Source: a virus
IMG/VR virus record: IMGVR_UViG_3300047552_000689
Span: 1-56,432 of that record
Strand: one strand, 5' to 3'
Length of the DNA: 56,432 bases
In this document: positions 1 to 6,779 of the stretch, one piece after another
Numbering within the stretch: the first letter of the stretch is position 1
Layout of the letters: each line of letters starts with the position of its first letter
Translations under genes and position numbers: made by a program
The notes under the pieces: generated by a model
What the model saw: the letters and a program-made list of their open reading frames with translations, nothing else
What the model was told of the DNA's origin: nothing
The model's database searches: none

Positions 1-86
1 CAATTGTGCTATGCGCGCGCGCCGCGCGCCGCGCAATAGTGCCGCCGCGCCGTTAACCGAAAATTAACCATCGCACCAGCGGGTAC

Positions 87-115
87 TTGCAAAACGCGGC
101 GCGCCGCGTTATGTT
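87..115 (+). promoter_or_regulatory. Candidate sigma70-like promoter with palindromic operator
   Basis: A -35-like TTGCAA (87-92) and a -10-like TATGTT (110-115) are separated by 17 bases. The spacer is almost exactly a perfect 18-base palindrome, AACGCGGCGCGCCGCGTT (93-110). A dimeric regulator bound there would cover the promoter. It lies about 55 bases upstream of the first small gene, whose product looks like a DNA-binding protein, so autoregulation is possible (inference). No transcript evidence is available. Confidence 0.45.
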
Positions 116-171
116 TAGATCATGGAAGCGCGGAGATAGTCGAAGCGCCCATAACCGAAAGGAAACTAAAA

Positions 172-441
172 ATGTCTAAGGAAATCGCAAAGTTGGCCGT
201 TGTCGCCCCGGTGTCCCGTTCGCAGGCCGCGCCGTTCGCCGACAAAGTGCGTGAAATGTGCAGCGGCGCGGGCGCAAGTGTCGCGCAGATCATGGCGGCG
301 CTGAAACTGTCCGACCGGGAAGCGCGCCGCGTTATCGACCACATCCGCGCGAAGGAAAGTTACGACGCCTTCCCGCGCGTCGGAAAGGCCTTCGTTTATC
401 GTGGGCTCGACGGCAAGGGGTTCGCCCCGAAGGCCAAGTAA
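172..441 (+). CDS. Small winged-helix-like DNA-binding protein (89 aa)
   Basis: Not recognised as a named family. The start at 172 is preceded by a good ribosome site (GAAAGGAAAC). Residues about 25-75 look like a helix-turn-helix or winged-helix unit: VREMCSGAGASVAQIMAALK, then SDREARRVIDHIRAK, then the strand-like KAFVYRGLDG. The protein is small and basic. It follows the palindromic promoter at 87-115, so it may be a transcription regulator acting on that site. Codon use is extremely GCG/CGC-rich, unlike the genes beyond 0.9 kb. Its role is inferred only. Confidence 0.6.
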   Translation: MSKEIAKLAVVAPVSRSQAAPFADKVREMCSGAGASVAQIMAALKLSDREARRVIDHIRAKESYDAFPRVGKAFVYRGLDGKGFAPKAK

Positions 442-445
442 CACA

Positions 446-475
446 AACGCGGCGCGCCAATGGCGGCGCGCCGCC
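446..475. repeat. Two adjacent GGCGCGCC-centred inverted repeats
   Basis: The gap between the first two genes holds GGCGCGCC twice: at 451-458, and at 465-472 inside the 14-base palindrome GGCGGCGCGCCGCC (462-475). The left copy is preceded by AAACGC, like the promoter palindrome at 93-110. A further perfect palindrome, CATGGCGCGCCATG, lies at 540-553 inside the next gene. Repetition of the same core suggests a protein-binding or modification site, but low-complexity GC-rich sequence could also produce it. Confidence 0.5.
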
Positions 476-493
476 CCTCAAGGGTCTAAGGCA

Positions 494-622
494 ATGTCCA
501 ATCTTTCCCCCGCCCAACGCGCCGCCCTAGTAGATCAGGCATGGCGCGCCATGCAAACCGCAACCACCGACGCCGCATTTGAGCGCGCGCGGGCAGAATA
601 TGAAAGGCTAATCAAATGTTAA
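494..622 (+). CDS. Very small hypothetical protein (42 aa)
   Basis: ATG at 494 gives a short, Ala/Arg-rich, probably helical protein (MSNLSPAQRAALVDQAWRAM...). The pattern PAQRAALVDQAWRAMQ...AFERARAEYERL suggests two amphipathic helices. The ribosome site is weak (AGGGTCTAAGGC). Its stop overlaps the start of the next gene by 7 bases (ATGTTAA), which supports translational coupling. No family recognised. Confidence 0.5.
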   Translation: MSNLSPAQRAALVDQAWRAMQTATTDAAFERARAEYERLIKC

Positions 623-807
623 CGAAGTTCTACGCGCCGCGCGCCATTGCTCACCCCGCCGCTTGCGATGCAACAAAGCGCAAGGCTAACCGCGCGGCAA
701 TCCAAGCGCGCCACAGGGCGAAGAATAAACTTTTAATCGAAGCGCGCGCCATGTGCATTATTGTTGCGCCGCCAATTCGTAAGCCCCGCTATACCGGGCG
801 CGCATAG
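616..807 (+). CDS. Small basic hypothetical protein (63 aa)
   Basis: Starts inside the end of the preceding gene, with GAAAGGC just upstream as a ribosome site. The product is strongly basic (KRKANRAAIQARHRAKNK), so nucleic-acid binding or pure compositional bias are both possible. It ends just before a perfect 11-bp hairpin, so the three small genes may form one transcript. No family recognised. A weak case rests on overlap spacing and an open frame in a GC-rich region. Confidence 0.4.
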   Translation: MLTKFYAPRAIAHPAACDATKRKANRAAIQARHRAKNKLLIEARAMCIIVAPPIRKPRYTGRA

Positions 808-810
808 CTA

Positions 811-838
811 AAGGCGCGGCGTACCCCCGCCGCGCCTT
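811..838 (+). terminator. Strong hairpin, likely terminator of the first small operon
   Basis: Perfect 11-bp stem AAGGCGCGGCG (811-821) / CGCCGCGCCTT (828-838) with a 6-base loop TACCCC. It stands directly after the third small gene. A short TTAA follows rather than a T-tract, so termination efficiency is uncertain. Confidence 0.6.
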
Positions 839-915
839 AACCCCCTGTTAACCGCATAGGGTCCGTTAACTATACGGGGCCGGGGGGATCCCAGGCGTCG
901 GTCGAGTTCATCCCT

Positions 916-945
916 GGGGGAGACCCCCTCATTCCTGAGAGGGTC
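916..945 (-). terminator. Hairpin downstream of the minus-strand 77-aa gene
   Basis: GGGGG (916-920)/CCCCC (924-928) forms a small stem. An alternative longer stem pairs GACCC..CTC with GAG..GGGTC across 922-945. It lies just past the stop of the minus-strand gene at 958, in a convergent position between that gene and the first plus operon. No T-run is seen. Confidence 0.35.
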
Positions 946-957
946 CCCTTCTGGGTC

Positions 958-1191
958 TCAGTGCACCTTCCTGTTCTCGAAATATGAGAAGCTGGTCTCA
1001 GTGCTCCCAGGGTCGGTGTGGCAGTCCACAAGCAGCCGTGGCACGCCATCCTCCTTGTAGACGAGCAGAGCGTCACTGCCATCAGGCCCATCGGCCTGCC
1101 GCGATGACAACTCGTGCTCGTGCCCTCGCCCGAGCCGCTTGAAGCGGTCGAAGCTGATGGCCTTCCAATGCACGTTGAGCAGGTCTCTCAT
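958..1191 (-). CDS. Hypothetical protein (77 aa)
   Basis: Start chosen at 1191 (MRDLLNVHWKAISF...), because GGGAG lies about 9 bases upstream on the minus strand. A longer frame to 1260 has no ribosome site. The product is hydrophilic with aromatic residues and an acidic/basic mix (HEHELSSRQADGPDGSDALLVYKEDGVPRLLVDCHTD), with a plausible beta-hairpin (ALLVYKEDGVPRLLVDC). No family recognised. It lies beyond the isolated plus-strand membrane gene and is oriented like the minus-strand operon at 1.5-2.85 kb. Confidence 0.55.
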   Translation of the reverse strand: MRDLLNVHWKAISFDRFKRLGRGHEHELSSRQADGPDGSDALLVYKEDGVPRLLVDCHTDPGSTETSFSYFENRKVH

Positions 1192-1274
1192 GTGGAGACT
1201 CCCAGGCGACCAAGCGCCTAGCACTACCCTGCACCCATGATTGTCCCTCGCAAGTGCCAAAGGTACACAGGGCC

Positions 1275-1523
1275 ATGGGAGAGACTCCAGCAGAGATCAG
1301 CAGCTACCGCCGCGACACGCGCGTCATACGAGCGGTGATTATCTCAGGCTGGGTGATGACACTGCTCATGACCTTCGGCCTCATAGGCGCGGCGGTGGCA
1401 CTGTGGTACGCGGGGATCGAGGTCCCAGACGAGCTGAAGCAGTGGGCGGCGATGAGCCTCGGCTTTCTCTTCGGGACTTTCCCGACGATGCTCCGCGACT
1501 ACATCGCAGCCGCGTCTGACTAG
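1275..1523 (+). CDS. Small membrane protein (82 aa), possibly holin-like
   Basis: ATG at 1275 with AAAGG upstream; a GTG at 1254 is an alternative. One strong membrane segment (VIISGWVMTLLMTFGLIGAAVALWYAG, about residues 20-48) is followed by a second moderately hydrophobic stretch (WAAMSLGFLFGTFPTML). The basic N-terminus suggests N-in topology. Its 3' end overlaps the 3' end of a minus-strand gene by 4 bases, and it is the only plus-strand gene among minus-strand neighbours. The size and form suit a holin or other small phage membrane protein, but nothing is specific. Confidence 0.6.
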   Translation: MGETPAEISSYRRDTRVIRAVIISGWVMTLLMTFGLIGAAVALWYAGIEVPDELKQWAAMSLGFLFGTFPTMLRDYIAAASD

Positions 1524-1996
1524 AGCTGGCCGATCAGCCTGATCATCAGGTCCATCCGCGTCTTGTCAGGGATGCCCTCTGAGAGGGGGTGGGCCAGGTG
1601 CTTGAGCTGCTGGACAGTCCGGTCGTGGTCGCCGTCCAGCGCCAGGAACGGGACCCCCATGAAGTGGAACACCTCCCCCTGCCGGAGCTTGAGCGACGCG
1701 GCCTCGCCGATGAGCCTCTGCCGCAGGCGCTCGTGGTCCTCCATGGACAGCACGATCTTGGCGCTGCCGTTGATGTCGAGCCGCGTGAGCGCCTCGCTCA
1801 GGTCGATCATCAGCAGGTTGGTCGGGTTGTCTCTCTTCACATGTGCCATGTCGTCCTCCTTGATGATGGTGCCTCGTCTCTTGATCATGTCAACCTCCGG
1901 GCTCCCACCAGTGTAGAGCGAGCATCGCGAGGCCTCCTCTGGGCCTCCGCACCGAGGCTTGGTGCTCACGTTGCAGTACCAGCATGGATGGTCCAT
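1520..1996 (-). CDS. Hypothetical protein with Cys-rich N-terminus and strong internal start (158 aa)
   Basis: The start at 1996 overlaps the stop of the upstream gene (TGATG) and has GAGGGGG upstream. Residues about 4-25 hold Cys residues spaced like a small zinc site (CWYCNVSTKPRCGG...RC). Inside the same frame, at 1849, an ATG is preceded by AAGGAGGACGAC, a near-ideal ribosome site. It would give a 109-aa form starting MAHVKRDNPTNLLMIDLSEAL. The second half is helical with a SMEDHERLRQRLIGEAASLKLRQGE stretch. No family recognised. Either one protein with two starts, or the short form is the main product. Confidence 0.6.
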   Translation of the reverse strand: MDHPCWYCNVSTKPRCGGPEEASRCSLYTGGSPEVDMIKRRGTIIKEDDMAHVKRDNPTNLLMIDLSEALTRLDINGSAKIVLSMEDHERLRQRLIGEAASLKLRQGEVFHFMGVPFLALDGDHDRTVQQLKHLAHPLSEGIPDKTRMDLMIRLIGQL

Positions 1997-2259
1997 CACC
2001 AACCCCCTCGAAATTCCTCGCGGTGCTCAGGGTAGCCCTCGTCAGTGTCACCGAGCTCGCGACGCCAGTGAGTGCACCTGAACCACCTGTCATCATCATC
2101 GCTGACCACGGTGCGGATCTGGTATCGCTCGAGCCAGACCTTGCTGTAGGGTCCGGTCCTCACCGGGAGCCAGGCGAACTTGGTTCGCCAGAGAGCCTCG
2201 AAATCCCTGATCATCTTGCGGACAGCAGGGTTGTCCATGTCGATGCTGCTGAATCTCAT
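1996..2259 (-). CDS. Hypothetical protein (87 aa)
   Basis: Start at 2259 (MRFSSIDMDNPAVRKMIRDF) overlaps the stop of the gene before it by ATGA-type coupling, which fixes the start. The product is rich in aromatic and charged residues (KVWLERYQIRTVVSDDDDRWFRCTHWRRELGDTDEGYPEHREEF). It has no membrane segment and no motif I recognise. It is the fourth of five coupled minus-strand genes. Confidence 0.65.
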   Translation of the reverse strand: MRFSSIDMDNPAVRKMIRDFEALWRTKFAWLPVRTGPYSKVWLERYQIRTVVSDDDDRWFRCTHWRRELGDTDEGYPEHREEFRGGW

Positions 2260-2462
2260 TCGCCCAGCACCATGCGCAGCATGCGCGCCGTCGAGATCAG
2301 GTTGGCGAGGTTGACCCCCATCGCCTGCTCGAGGCCCCGATGCTGAGGGGCGGCCGAGCCGGGAGGGGGCAGCATCATCACCGCCTCGTCGAGAGCGCGC
2401 AGGAAGTTGTCGAGTGCCACCTTGCGCTTGGCGATGGCCACGATGTTTGGGGTCTCGGTCAT
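2256..2462 (-). CDS. Small helical hypothetical protein (68 aa)
   Basis: ATG at 2462 has an AAAGGAGACGAC ribosome site and overlaps the stop of the preceding gene (ATGA). The product MTETPNIVAIAKRKVALDNF... is mostly helical, with a Pro/Gly-rich break (MLPPPGSAAPQ) and a hydrophobic C-terminal helix (NLANLISTARMLRMVLGE). No known family. Confidence 0.65.
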   Translation of the reverse strand: MTETPNIVAIAKRKVALDNFLRALDEAVMMLPPPGSAAPQHRGLEQAMGVNLANLISTARMLRMVLGE

Positions 2463-2653
2463 GTCGTCTCCTTTGGTTCGAATAGTCTTCCGCCAAGGCA
2501 CTTGCCACCAACGTCGCGCTCCTCGCGGCAGTCGCCCCAGATGGCCTCGCCATCGACAGGGTCGATACCCATGATCTGAGGGTGCTTGCAGAAGTGGCTG
2601 TGGCTCAGCTTCTTGTGCCACTTGCACTCGATGCAGAGGGACTGGCTCTTCAC
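2459..2653 (-). CDS. Small Cys/His-rich, probable zinc-binding protein (64 aa)
   Basis: GTG start at 2653 overlaps the upstream stop (GTGA). It carries a Cys/His array CIECKWHKKLSHSHFCKHP (about residues 7-25), then GDC and KC further on. This suggests a small zinc-binding knuckle, perhaps nucleic-acid or protein binding. The function is unknown. It lies second in the minus-strand operon. Confidence 0.6.
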   Translation of the reverse strand: MKSQSLCIECKWHKKLSHSHFCKHPQIMGIDPVDGEAIWGDCREERDVGGKCLGGRLFEPKETT

Positions 2654-2853
2654 GAGCACAGCCTCTTGACGCGATCCATGACCGAGCCGACCTGCTCCAC
2701 GCACTTGAGCGACTCCTCCTCGCCAACGATGCAGATGCTGGTGCCGCCGTCGGCGGTGCCTGTTATCCGCGTGATGTGGGCGATGTTCACATAAGTGCCG
2801 AAGGTGCCGTTCCCGAAGACGGGGCGGCACTCTAGATGGATGAACTTGGACAT
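2650..2853 (-). CDS. Small beta-rich hypothetical protein (67 aa), first gene of the minus operon
   Basis: ATG at 2853 with CGGAGG upstream. The sequence MSKFIHLECRPVFGNGTFGT YVNIAHITRI is beta-rich with an alternating pattern (YVNIAHITRITG...TSICIVG), followed by a helix (ESLKCVEQVGSVMDRVKRL). This resembles small one-domain proteins that bind a partner, but no family is recognised. It would be transcribed from the divergent region 2854-2953 shared with the terminase. Confidence 0.65.
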   Translation of the reverse strand: MSKFIHLECRPVFGNGTFGTYVNIAHITRITGTADGGTSICIVGEEESLKCVEQVGSVMDRVKRLCS

Positions 2854-2953
2854 TGCACCTCCGTTGGTTGCACCCCCTATGTGCCCCCTGGGGTTGTCGC
2901 GGGCTATCCACAACTGTATGTCGATCGGCACCGGATGTCCGGAGGAGTGGTAG
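2854..2953. promoter_or_regulatory. Divergent intergenic region between minus operon and late block
   Basis: This 100-base gap separates the first minus-strand gene from the large terminase and must hold control signals for at least one direction. TTGTCG followed 15 bases later by TGTATG is a poor promoter candidate for the plus strand. CTATCCACA (one mismatch to a DnaA box) occurs near 2903. GGAGGAG at 2941-2947 is the terminase ribosome site. No confident promoter is seen. Confidence 0.35.
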
Positions 2954-4420
2954 ATGTCTGCCGAGCAGAATGTCATTTGGCGACCCCAGGCGGGATCGCA
3001 GGAGATCTTCCTAACAAACGAGATCCCAGAGCTGCTGTACGAGGGCACACGCGGCCCCGGCAAGACAGACGCGCTCATCATGGACTTCTGCCGCGATGTC
3101 GGACAGGGCCATGGCCCAGCGTGGAAGGGCATTCTCTTCCGGCAGACCTACGCGCAGCTCACGGACGTGATCTCAAAGTCCAAGAAGTGGATCCCCCAGA
3201 TCTGGCCGGGCGCGCGGTACAACTCCGCCGAGCACTTCTGGCACTGGCCGAGCGGCGAGCAGCTTCTCCTCCGCCACTTCATGAAGGAGGACGACTACTG
3301 GAACTATCACGGTCACGAGTATCCATGGATCGGGTGGGAGGAGCTCTGCAACTGGGCCATGCCTGGAGGCTACCTCCGCATGATGTCCACGAACCGAAGC
3401 TCGGTCAAGGGTGTGCCGAAGCGGATTCGCGCGACGACCAACCCGTATGGACCCGGCCACAACTGGGTGAAGTTCCGGTGGCGTCTCCCAAGCCATCGAA
3501 ACAAGATCATCACCGACAGTCTCGACGAGGACGGTCGCATTGAGCCGCCGCGCGGGTCGATCTTCGGCAGTCTCTACGAGAACAAGATTCTCCTCGAGAA
3601 CGACCCGGACTACATCAGCCGACTGCGCAGCTCCGCGCGCAACGACGCCGAGCTCCAGGCGTGGCTGTATGGATCGTGGGACATCGTCGCTGGCGGCATG
3701 TTCGACGACGTCTTCCGCTACAACTACAATGTGGTGAAGCCATTCGCGATTCCGCACTCGTGGCGCGTCGACCGCAGCTTCGACTGGGGCTCGAGCAAGC
3801 CCGCGTCCGTGGGTTGGTGGGCAGAGTCGGATGGCAGCGACTACATCGACCATCGCGGCAACGTGCAGTCCTCTGTGCGCGGCGACATCTTCCGGATCCA
3901 GGAGTGGTACATCTGGAGCGGCAAGCCGAACGAGGGGCGGCGCATGCTGGCGACGGACATCGCGGCGGGCATCGTCCAGCGCGAGGTCTCCTGGGGCATC
4001 CACGAGCGCACGCGGCCCGGCCCGGCCGACGCGTCGATCTTCGACGTCGAGAACGGGCTGAGCATCGCCCAGGACATGGGCAAGAACGTGCGTCTCAAGT
4101 CTGGTCGCGTCTACAGGGGCGTCTCCTGGGTCAAGGCCGACAAGACGCCCGGCTCCAGAAAGAACGGCTGGGAGCTCATGCGCAAGATGCTCCAGAACGC
4201 CCACCCGCCGAAGAATGGAGGCCCCAGGGAGCACCCTGGTCTGTTCATCTTCGACTGCTGCGAGAACTGGATTCGCACCGTGCCAGTCCTGCCACGCGAC
4301 GAGCGTGACATGGATGACGTCGACACGGACACCGAGGACCACATCGCGGACGAGTCGCGCTACCGGGTCCGGGCCTCGAGCATGCGTCACAAGAGCAACC
4401 GATCGATCGGCTTGTTCTAG
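2954..4420 (+). CDS. terL: Terminase large subunit (488 aa)
   Basis: DNA-packaging motor: the ATPase drives DNA into the prohead and the nuclease cuts concatemers. A Walker A-like loop EGTRGPGKTD occupies residues about 30-39, and the Walker B region YPWIGWEEL ends in the acidic pair near 129-130. RATTNPYG (159-166) is the coupling motif common in this family. An RNase H-like nuclease start FDWG lies near residue 276, with further acidic residues downstream. Length is normal for the family. GGAGGAG precedes the start at 2954. No small terminase subunit is recognisable upstream, where the genes run on the other strand. It heads the late block. Confidence 0.93.
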   Translation: MSAEQNVIWRPQAGSQEIFLTNEIPELLYEGTRGPGKTDALIMDFCRDVGQGHGPAWKGILFRQTYAQLTDVISKSKKWIPQIWPGARYNSAEHFWHWPSGEQLLLRHFMKEDDYWNYHGHEYPWIGWEELCNWAMPGGYLRMMSTNRSSVKGVPKRIRATTNPYGPGHNWVKFRWRLPSHRNKIITDSLDEDGRIEPPRGSIFGSLYENKILLENDPDYISRLRSSARNDAELQAWLYGSWDIVAGGMFDDVFRYNYNVVKPFAIPHSWRVDRSFDWGSSKPASVGWWAESDGSDYIDHRGNVQSSVRGDIFRIQEWYIWSGKPNEGRRMLATDIAAGIVQREVSWGIHERTRPGPADASIFDVENGLSIAQDMGKNVRLKSGRVYRGVSWVKADKTPGSRKNGWELMRKMLQNAHPPKNGGPREHPGLFIFDCCENWIRTVPVLPRDERDMDDVDTDTEDHIADESRYRVRASSMRHKSNRSIGLF

Positions 4421-4465
4421 GAGACGGGGCGGGATATCAGGGTCTCATCAACTCAGGAGGGCGAC

Positions 4466-4615
4466 ATGCTCGAGTTCTTTCTCAGTCTCAAGTTCATCTC
4501 CGGCGTCGTGACGGGTCTGGCCATCCAGTACCTGTTCCCCAAGGCCATCGCCGCGATGAACGCCCGGATCAAGGCCAGGGTCGACGACATCGACATCTAT
4601 CCCGACGTGAAGTGA
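4466..4615 (+). CDS. Tiny membrane protein between terminase and portal (49 aa)
   Basis: ATG at 4466 follows a very good ribosome site (AGGAGGGCGAC). The product has one membrane segment (FFLSLKFISGVVTGLAIQYLF, about residues 4-24) and a charged C-terminal tail ending DDIDIYPDVK. It sits between terL and portal with short gaps, so it is co-transcribed. Function unknown. Confidence 0.65.
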   Translation: MLEFFLSLKFISGVVTGLAIQYLFPKAIAAMNARIKARVDDIDIYPDVK

Positions 4616-4623
4616 GCTGATCC

Positions 4624-6117
4624 ATGGCGACCGCGCGGACAGGCGTCCAGACGACGCACCCCCAGTACGATGAGCACCTGGCCGATTGGCAGATGCTCGA
4701 GGACGCATACAAGGGTGAGCGTCATGTGAAGGCCAAGGGCTCAGTCTATCTGCCGCCCACCTCCGGCATGGTCGCGGATGGCATCGCCAACTCCGCCCAG
4801 CTCGGCTATCAGGCCTACGAGGCGTATCTGACCCGCGCCGTCTTCCCAGAGTTCATGACCGAGTCGGTCAACACCTGCATGGGCATGCTCTGGTACAAGG
4901 ATCCCGTGATCAAGCTGCCCAAGGTTCTCGAGCCGATGCTCGATCGCGCGTCCGTCAAGGGCGAGACGATGAAGCAGCTCCTGCGCCGGATTCACGAGCA
5001 GGTTCTCAGCGTCGGTCGCTGCGGTCTGCTGCTGGATCTTCCCGAGACAGTCCCCATCGACACCCCGGTCCTCCCGTACATCGCCATGTACGAGGCCGAG
5101 AACATCATCAACTGGGATGACGGTCGCGTCGGTGGCCCCACACTGCAGACGCTCAACTTCGTTGTGCTCGACGAGAGTGAGATGGTCCGCAAGGGCTTCA
5201 CCTGGGAGCAGGAGGATCGCTACCGCGTCCTCTATCTTGGCGACGAGGCCACCAACGAGTCCATGGGCAAATATTTCGTCCGCGTCCTCTCCTCGGACGA
5301 GACCGAGATCAAGAGCCCGATCATGCCCATGTTCGCAGGCAAGGCGCTCGACGAGATCCCGTTCGTCTTCGTCAACGCCAAGGATCTGCTGCCGGACCCG
5401 GATGTCCCGCCGCTGATCTCGCTGGCGCGTCTCTGCATGACCATCTACCGTGGCGAGGCAGACTATCGCCAGAACCTCTTCATGCAGGGCCAGGACACGC
5501 TGGTCATCATCGGCTCCGACAACCAGGACCAGAAGTTCCGCGTCGGTGCCAACGCTGTGCTCGAGCTGCCTGTCGGCGGCTCCGCCGAGTACATCGGTGT
5601 GAACTCCAAGGGTCTGGCCGAGCAGCGGCTGTCCCTCGAGAACGATCGTCGTCTGGCTGCGTCCCGCTCTGGGCAGCTCGTGGACACCACTTCACGCCAG
5701 CGTGAGTCTGGAGACGCGCTTCAAACGCGAGTGGCCGCGCAGACCGCCACGCTCAACGACATTGCACTGACATCGGCTGGGGCGCTCGAGCGCATCCTGA
5801 AGATGGCAGCACGGTGGGTTGGTGCGAATCCCGACGAGGTCTCGATCCAGCCGAACCTCGACTTTGTGAACGTGCAGCTTACCTCCCGCAGCATTGTCGA
5901 GCTCCAGACTGCCAAGAAACTGGGCGCGCCGATCTCGCAGAAGACCATCCACTCGATCATCAAGCAGCGCCAGCTCACCTCGATGGACTTCGAGGAGGAG
6001 CTCGCCGCGATCAAGGCGGAAGAGCCACTCGTAGAGGAGGAAGTTGATGCCGGAGCCAACGAAAACCAGCAGGCCGGATCTCAGGGTGGTGACGGACGCG
6101 GGACTGCGGGTGTCTGA
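4624..6117 (+). CDS. Portal protein, DUF4055-like (497 aa)
   Basis: The portal forms the dodecameric ring at one capsid vertex through which DNA passes. The N-terminal block YLPPTSGMVADGIANSAQLG YQAYEAY and overall length fit the DUF4055 portal family, and the position after terL agrees. The middle has the usual alpha/beta stem-wing pattern. The C-terminal acidic helix (FEEELAAIKAEEPLVEEEV) is typical of the crown. The start at 4624 has only a weak GTGAGCTGA upstream. Its 3' end overlaps the next gene by 71 bases in another frame. Confidence 0.88.
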   Translation: MATARTGVQTTHPQYDEHLADWQMLEDAYKGERHVKAKGSVYLPPTSGMVADGIANSAQLGYQAYEAYLTRAVFPEFMTESVNTCMGMLWYKDPVIKLPKVLEPMLDRASVKGETMKQLLRRIHEQVLSVGRCGLLLDLPETVPIDTPVLPYIAMYEAENIINWDDGRVGGPTLQTLNFVVLDESEMVRKGFTWEQEDRYRVLYLGDEATNESMGKYFVRVLSSDETEIKSPIMPMFAGKALDEIPFVFVNAKDLLPDPDVPPLISLARLCMTIYRGEADYRQNLFMQGQDTLVIIGSDNQDQKFRVGANAVLELPVGGSAEYIGVNSKGLAEQRLSLENDRRLAASRSGQLVDTTSRQRESGDALQTRVAAQTATLNDIALTSAGALERILKMAARWVGANPDEVSIQPNLDFVNVQLTSRSIVELQTAKKLGAPISQKTIHSIIKQRQLTSMDFEEELAAIKAEEPLVEEEVDAGANENQQAGSQGGDGRGTAGV

Positions 6118-6424
6118 CCCTCCGGGGTCTGAAGAGCTCACGGTCATCGAGGACGTTGCCGACGAGGACGTGGACAACAAGTTCACGGCCATGATTGACC
6201 GGATGGGCGACGGTGTCGAGAAAGGCATCCGCGCCGGACACACAGAGGGCCTCGTCATCACCTTTGGCGAGGATGGCAGCTTCGGCTTCGAACTGACCAA
6301 CAACGTGTCTCTCATCCAGGTGGTTGGAGTGCTTGACGTGCTGAAGGCTGACTTCATCGACGACTTCCGGTGTGGCCAGTCAGACCCAGAGGATGCAGAA
6401 GAGGATGGCCCGATCTCGTCTTAA
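6047..6424 (+). CDS. Acidic hypothetical protein after portal (125 aa)
   Basis: ATG at 6047 has GAGGAGG upstream, inside the portal gene, so the two genes overlap by 71 bases. The product is very acidic (DVADEDVDNK..., C-terminal QSDPEDAEEDGPISS). It has a beta-hairpin core (GLVITFGEDGSFGFELT) and a short helix (LIQVVGVLDVLKADFIDDF). No family recognised. Its location suggests a head-assembly role, which is inference. Confidence 0.65.
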   Translation: MPEPTKTSRPDLRVVTDAGLRVSDPPGSEELTVIEDVADEDVDNKFTAMIDRMGDGVEKGIRAGHTEGLVITFGEDGSFGFELTNNVSLIQVVGVLDVLKADFIDDFRCGQSDPEDAEEDGPISS

Positions 6425-6740
6425 GATCGACATGCGACGCCCGCCAGTACTGGTGATTCGGCGTCTCGGTCGACATCAGGCAGACGGGCTGGCCTACATC
6501 TGCCCCAGCGATCCCGCGCACAAGCAGGGCACCATGGAGGTGGATATCACCCTCACTGGTCGCCGTCTGCTAGAGACTGTCATCCACGAACTCATCCACC
6601 TCGTCTTCCCTGGGATGCTGGAGGAGGACGTCGCACGACTCGCCCGATACCTGGCGCTCTGCCTCTGGGCTTGGGGAGTCAGGATTGACGAGGAGCACTT
6701 CAAGGCCCTTGTCCAGGGGCGAGATCCGGACGAAGTCTAG
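6405..6740 (+). CDS. Putative zinc metallopeptidase-like protein (HExxH, 111 aa)
   Basis: The central helix carries IHELIHLVF, with H61, E62 and H65 in HExxH arrangement counted from the start at 6405. It is followed by GMLEEDVARLARYLALCLW, where an acidic residue could be the third ligand. This matches small SprT-like or minigluzincin-type phage proteins. Starts at 6393 and GTG 6372 are also possible, and CAGAGG upstream could serve any of them. It overlaps the previous gene and precedes the scaffold. It may process head proteins or merely be a degenerate fold; the catalytic motif is visible, the substrate is not. Confidence 0.6.
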   Translation: MARSRLKIDMRRPPVLVIRRLGRHQADGLAYICPSDPAHKQGTMEVDITLTGRRLLETVIHELIHLVFPGMLEEDVARLARYLALCLWAWGVRIDEEHFKALVQGRDPDEV

Positions 6741-6779
6741 CGAGCCGGGATGACCCGGTGACACAGAAGGAGACGAGGC

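Noticed and set aside
2460-2480. GGTTCGAATAG, like a tRNA T-loop
   Set aside because: It lies in the coding end of a minus-strand gene, and no acceptor stem or anticodon arm can be folded around it.
2897-2912. CTATCCACA as a DnaA box marking an origin
   Set aside because: Single imperfect copy with no AT-rich unwinding region or further boxes nearby.
3173-4390. Long minus-strand open frames opposite terminase, tape measure, tip protein and RNR
   Set aside because: They mirror high-GC coding genes, have Arg/Val/Asp-heavy composition and no ribosome sites. They are shadow frames.
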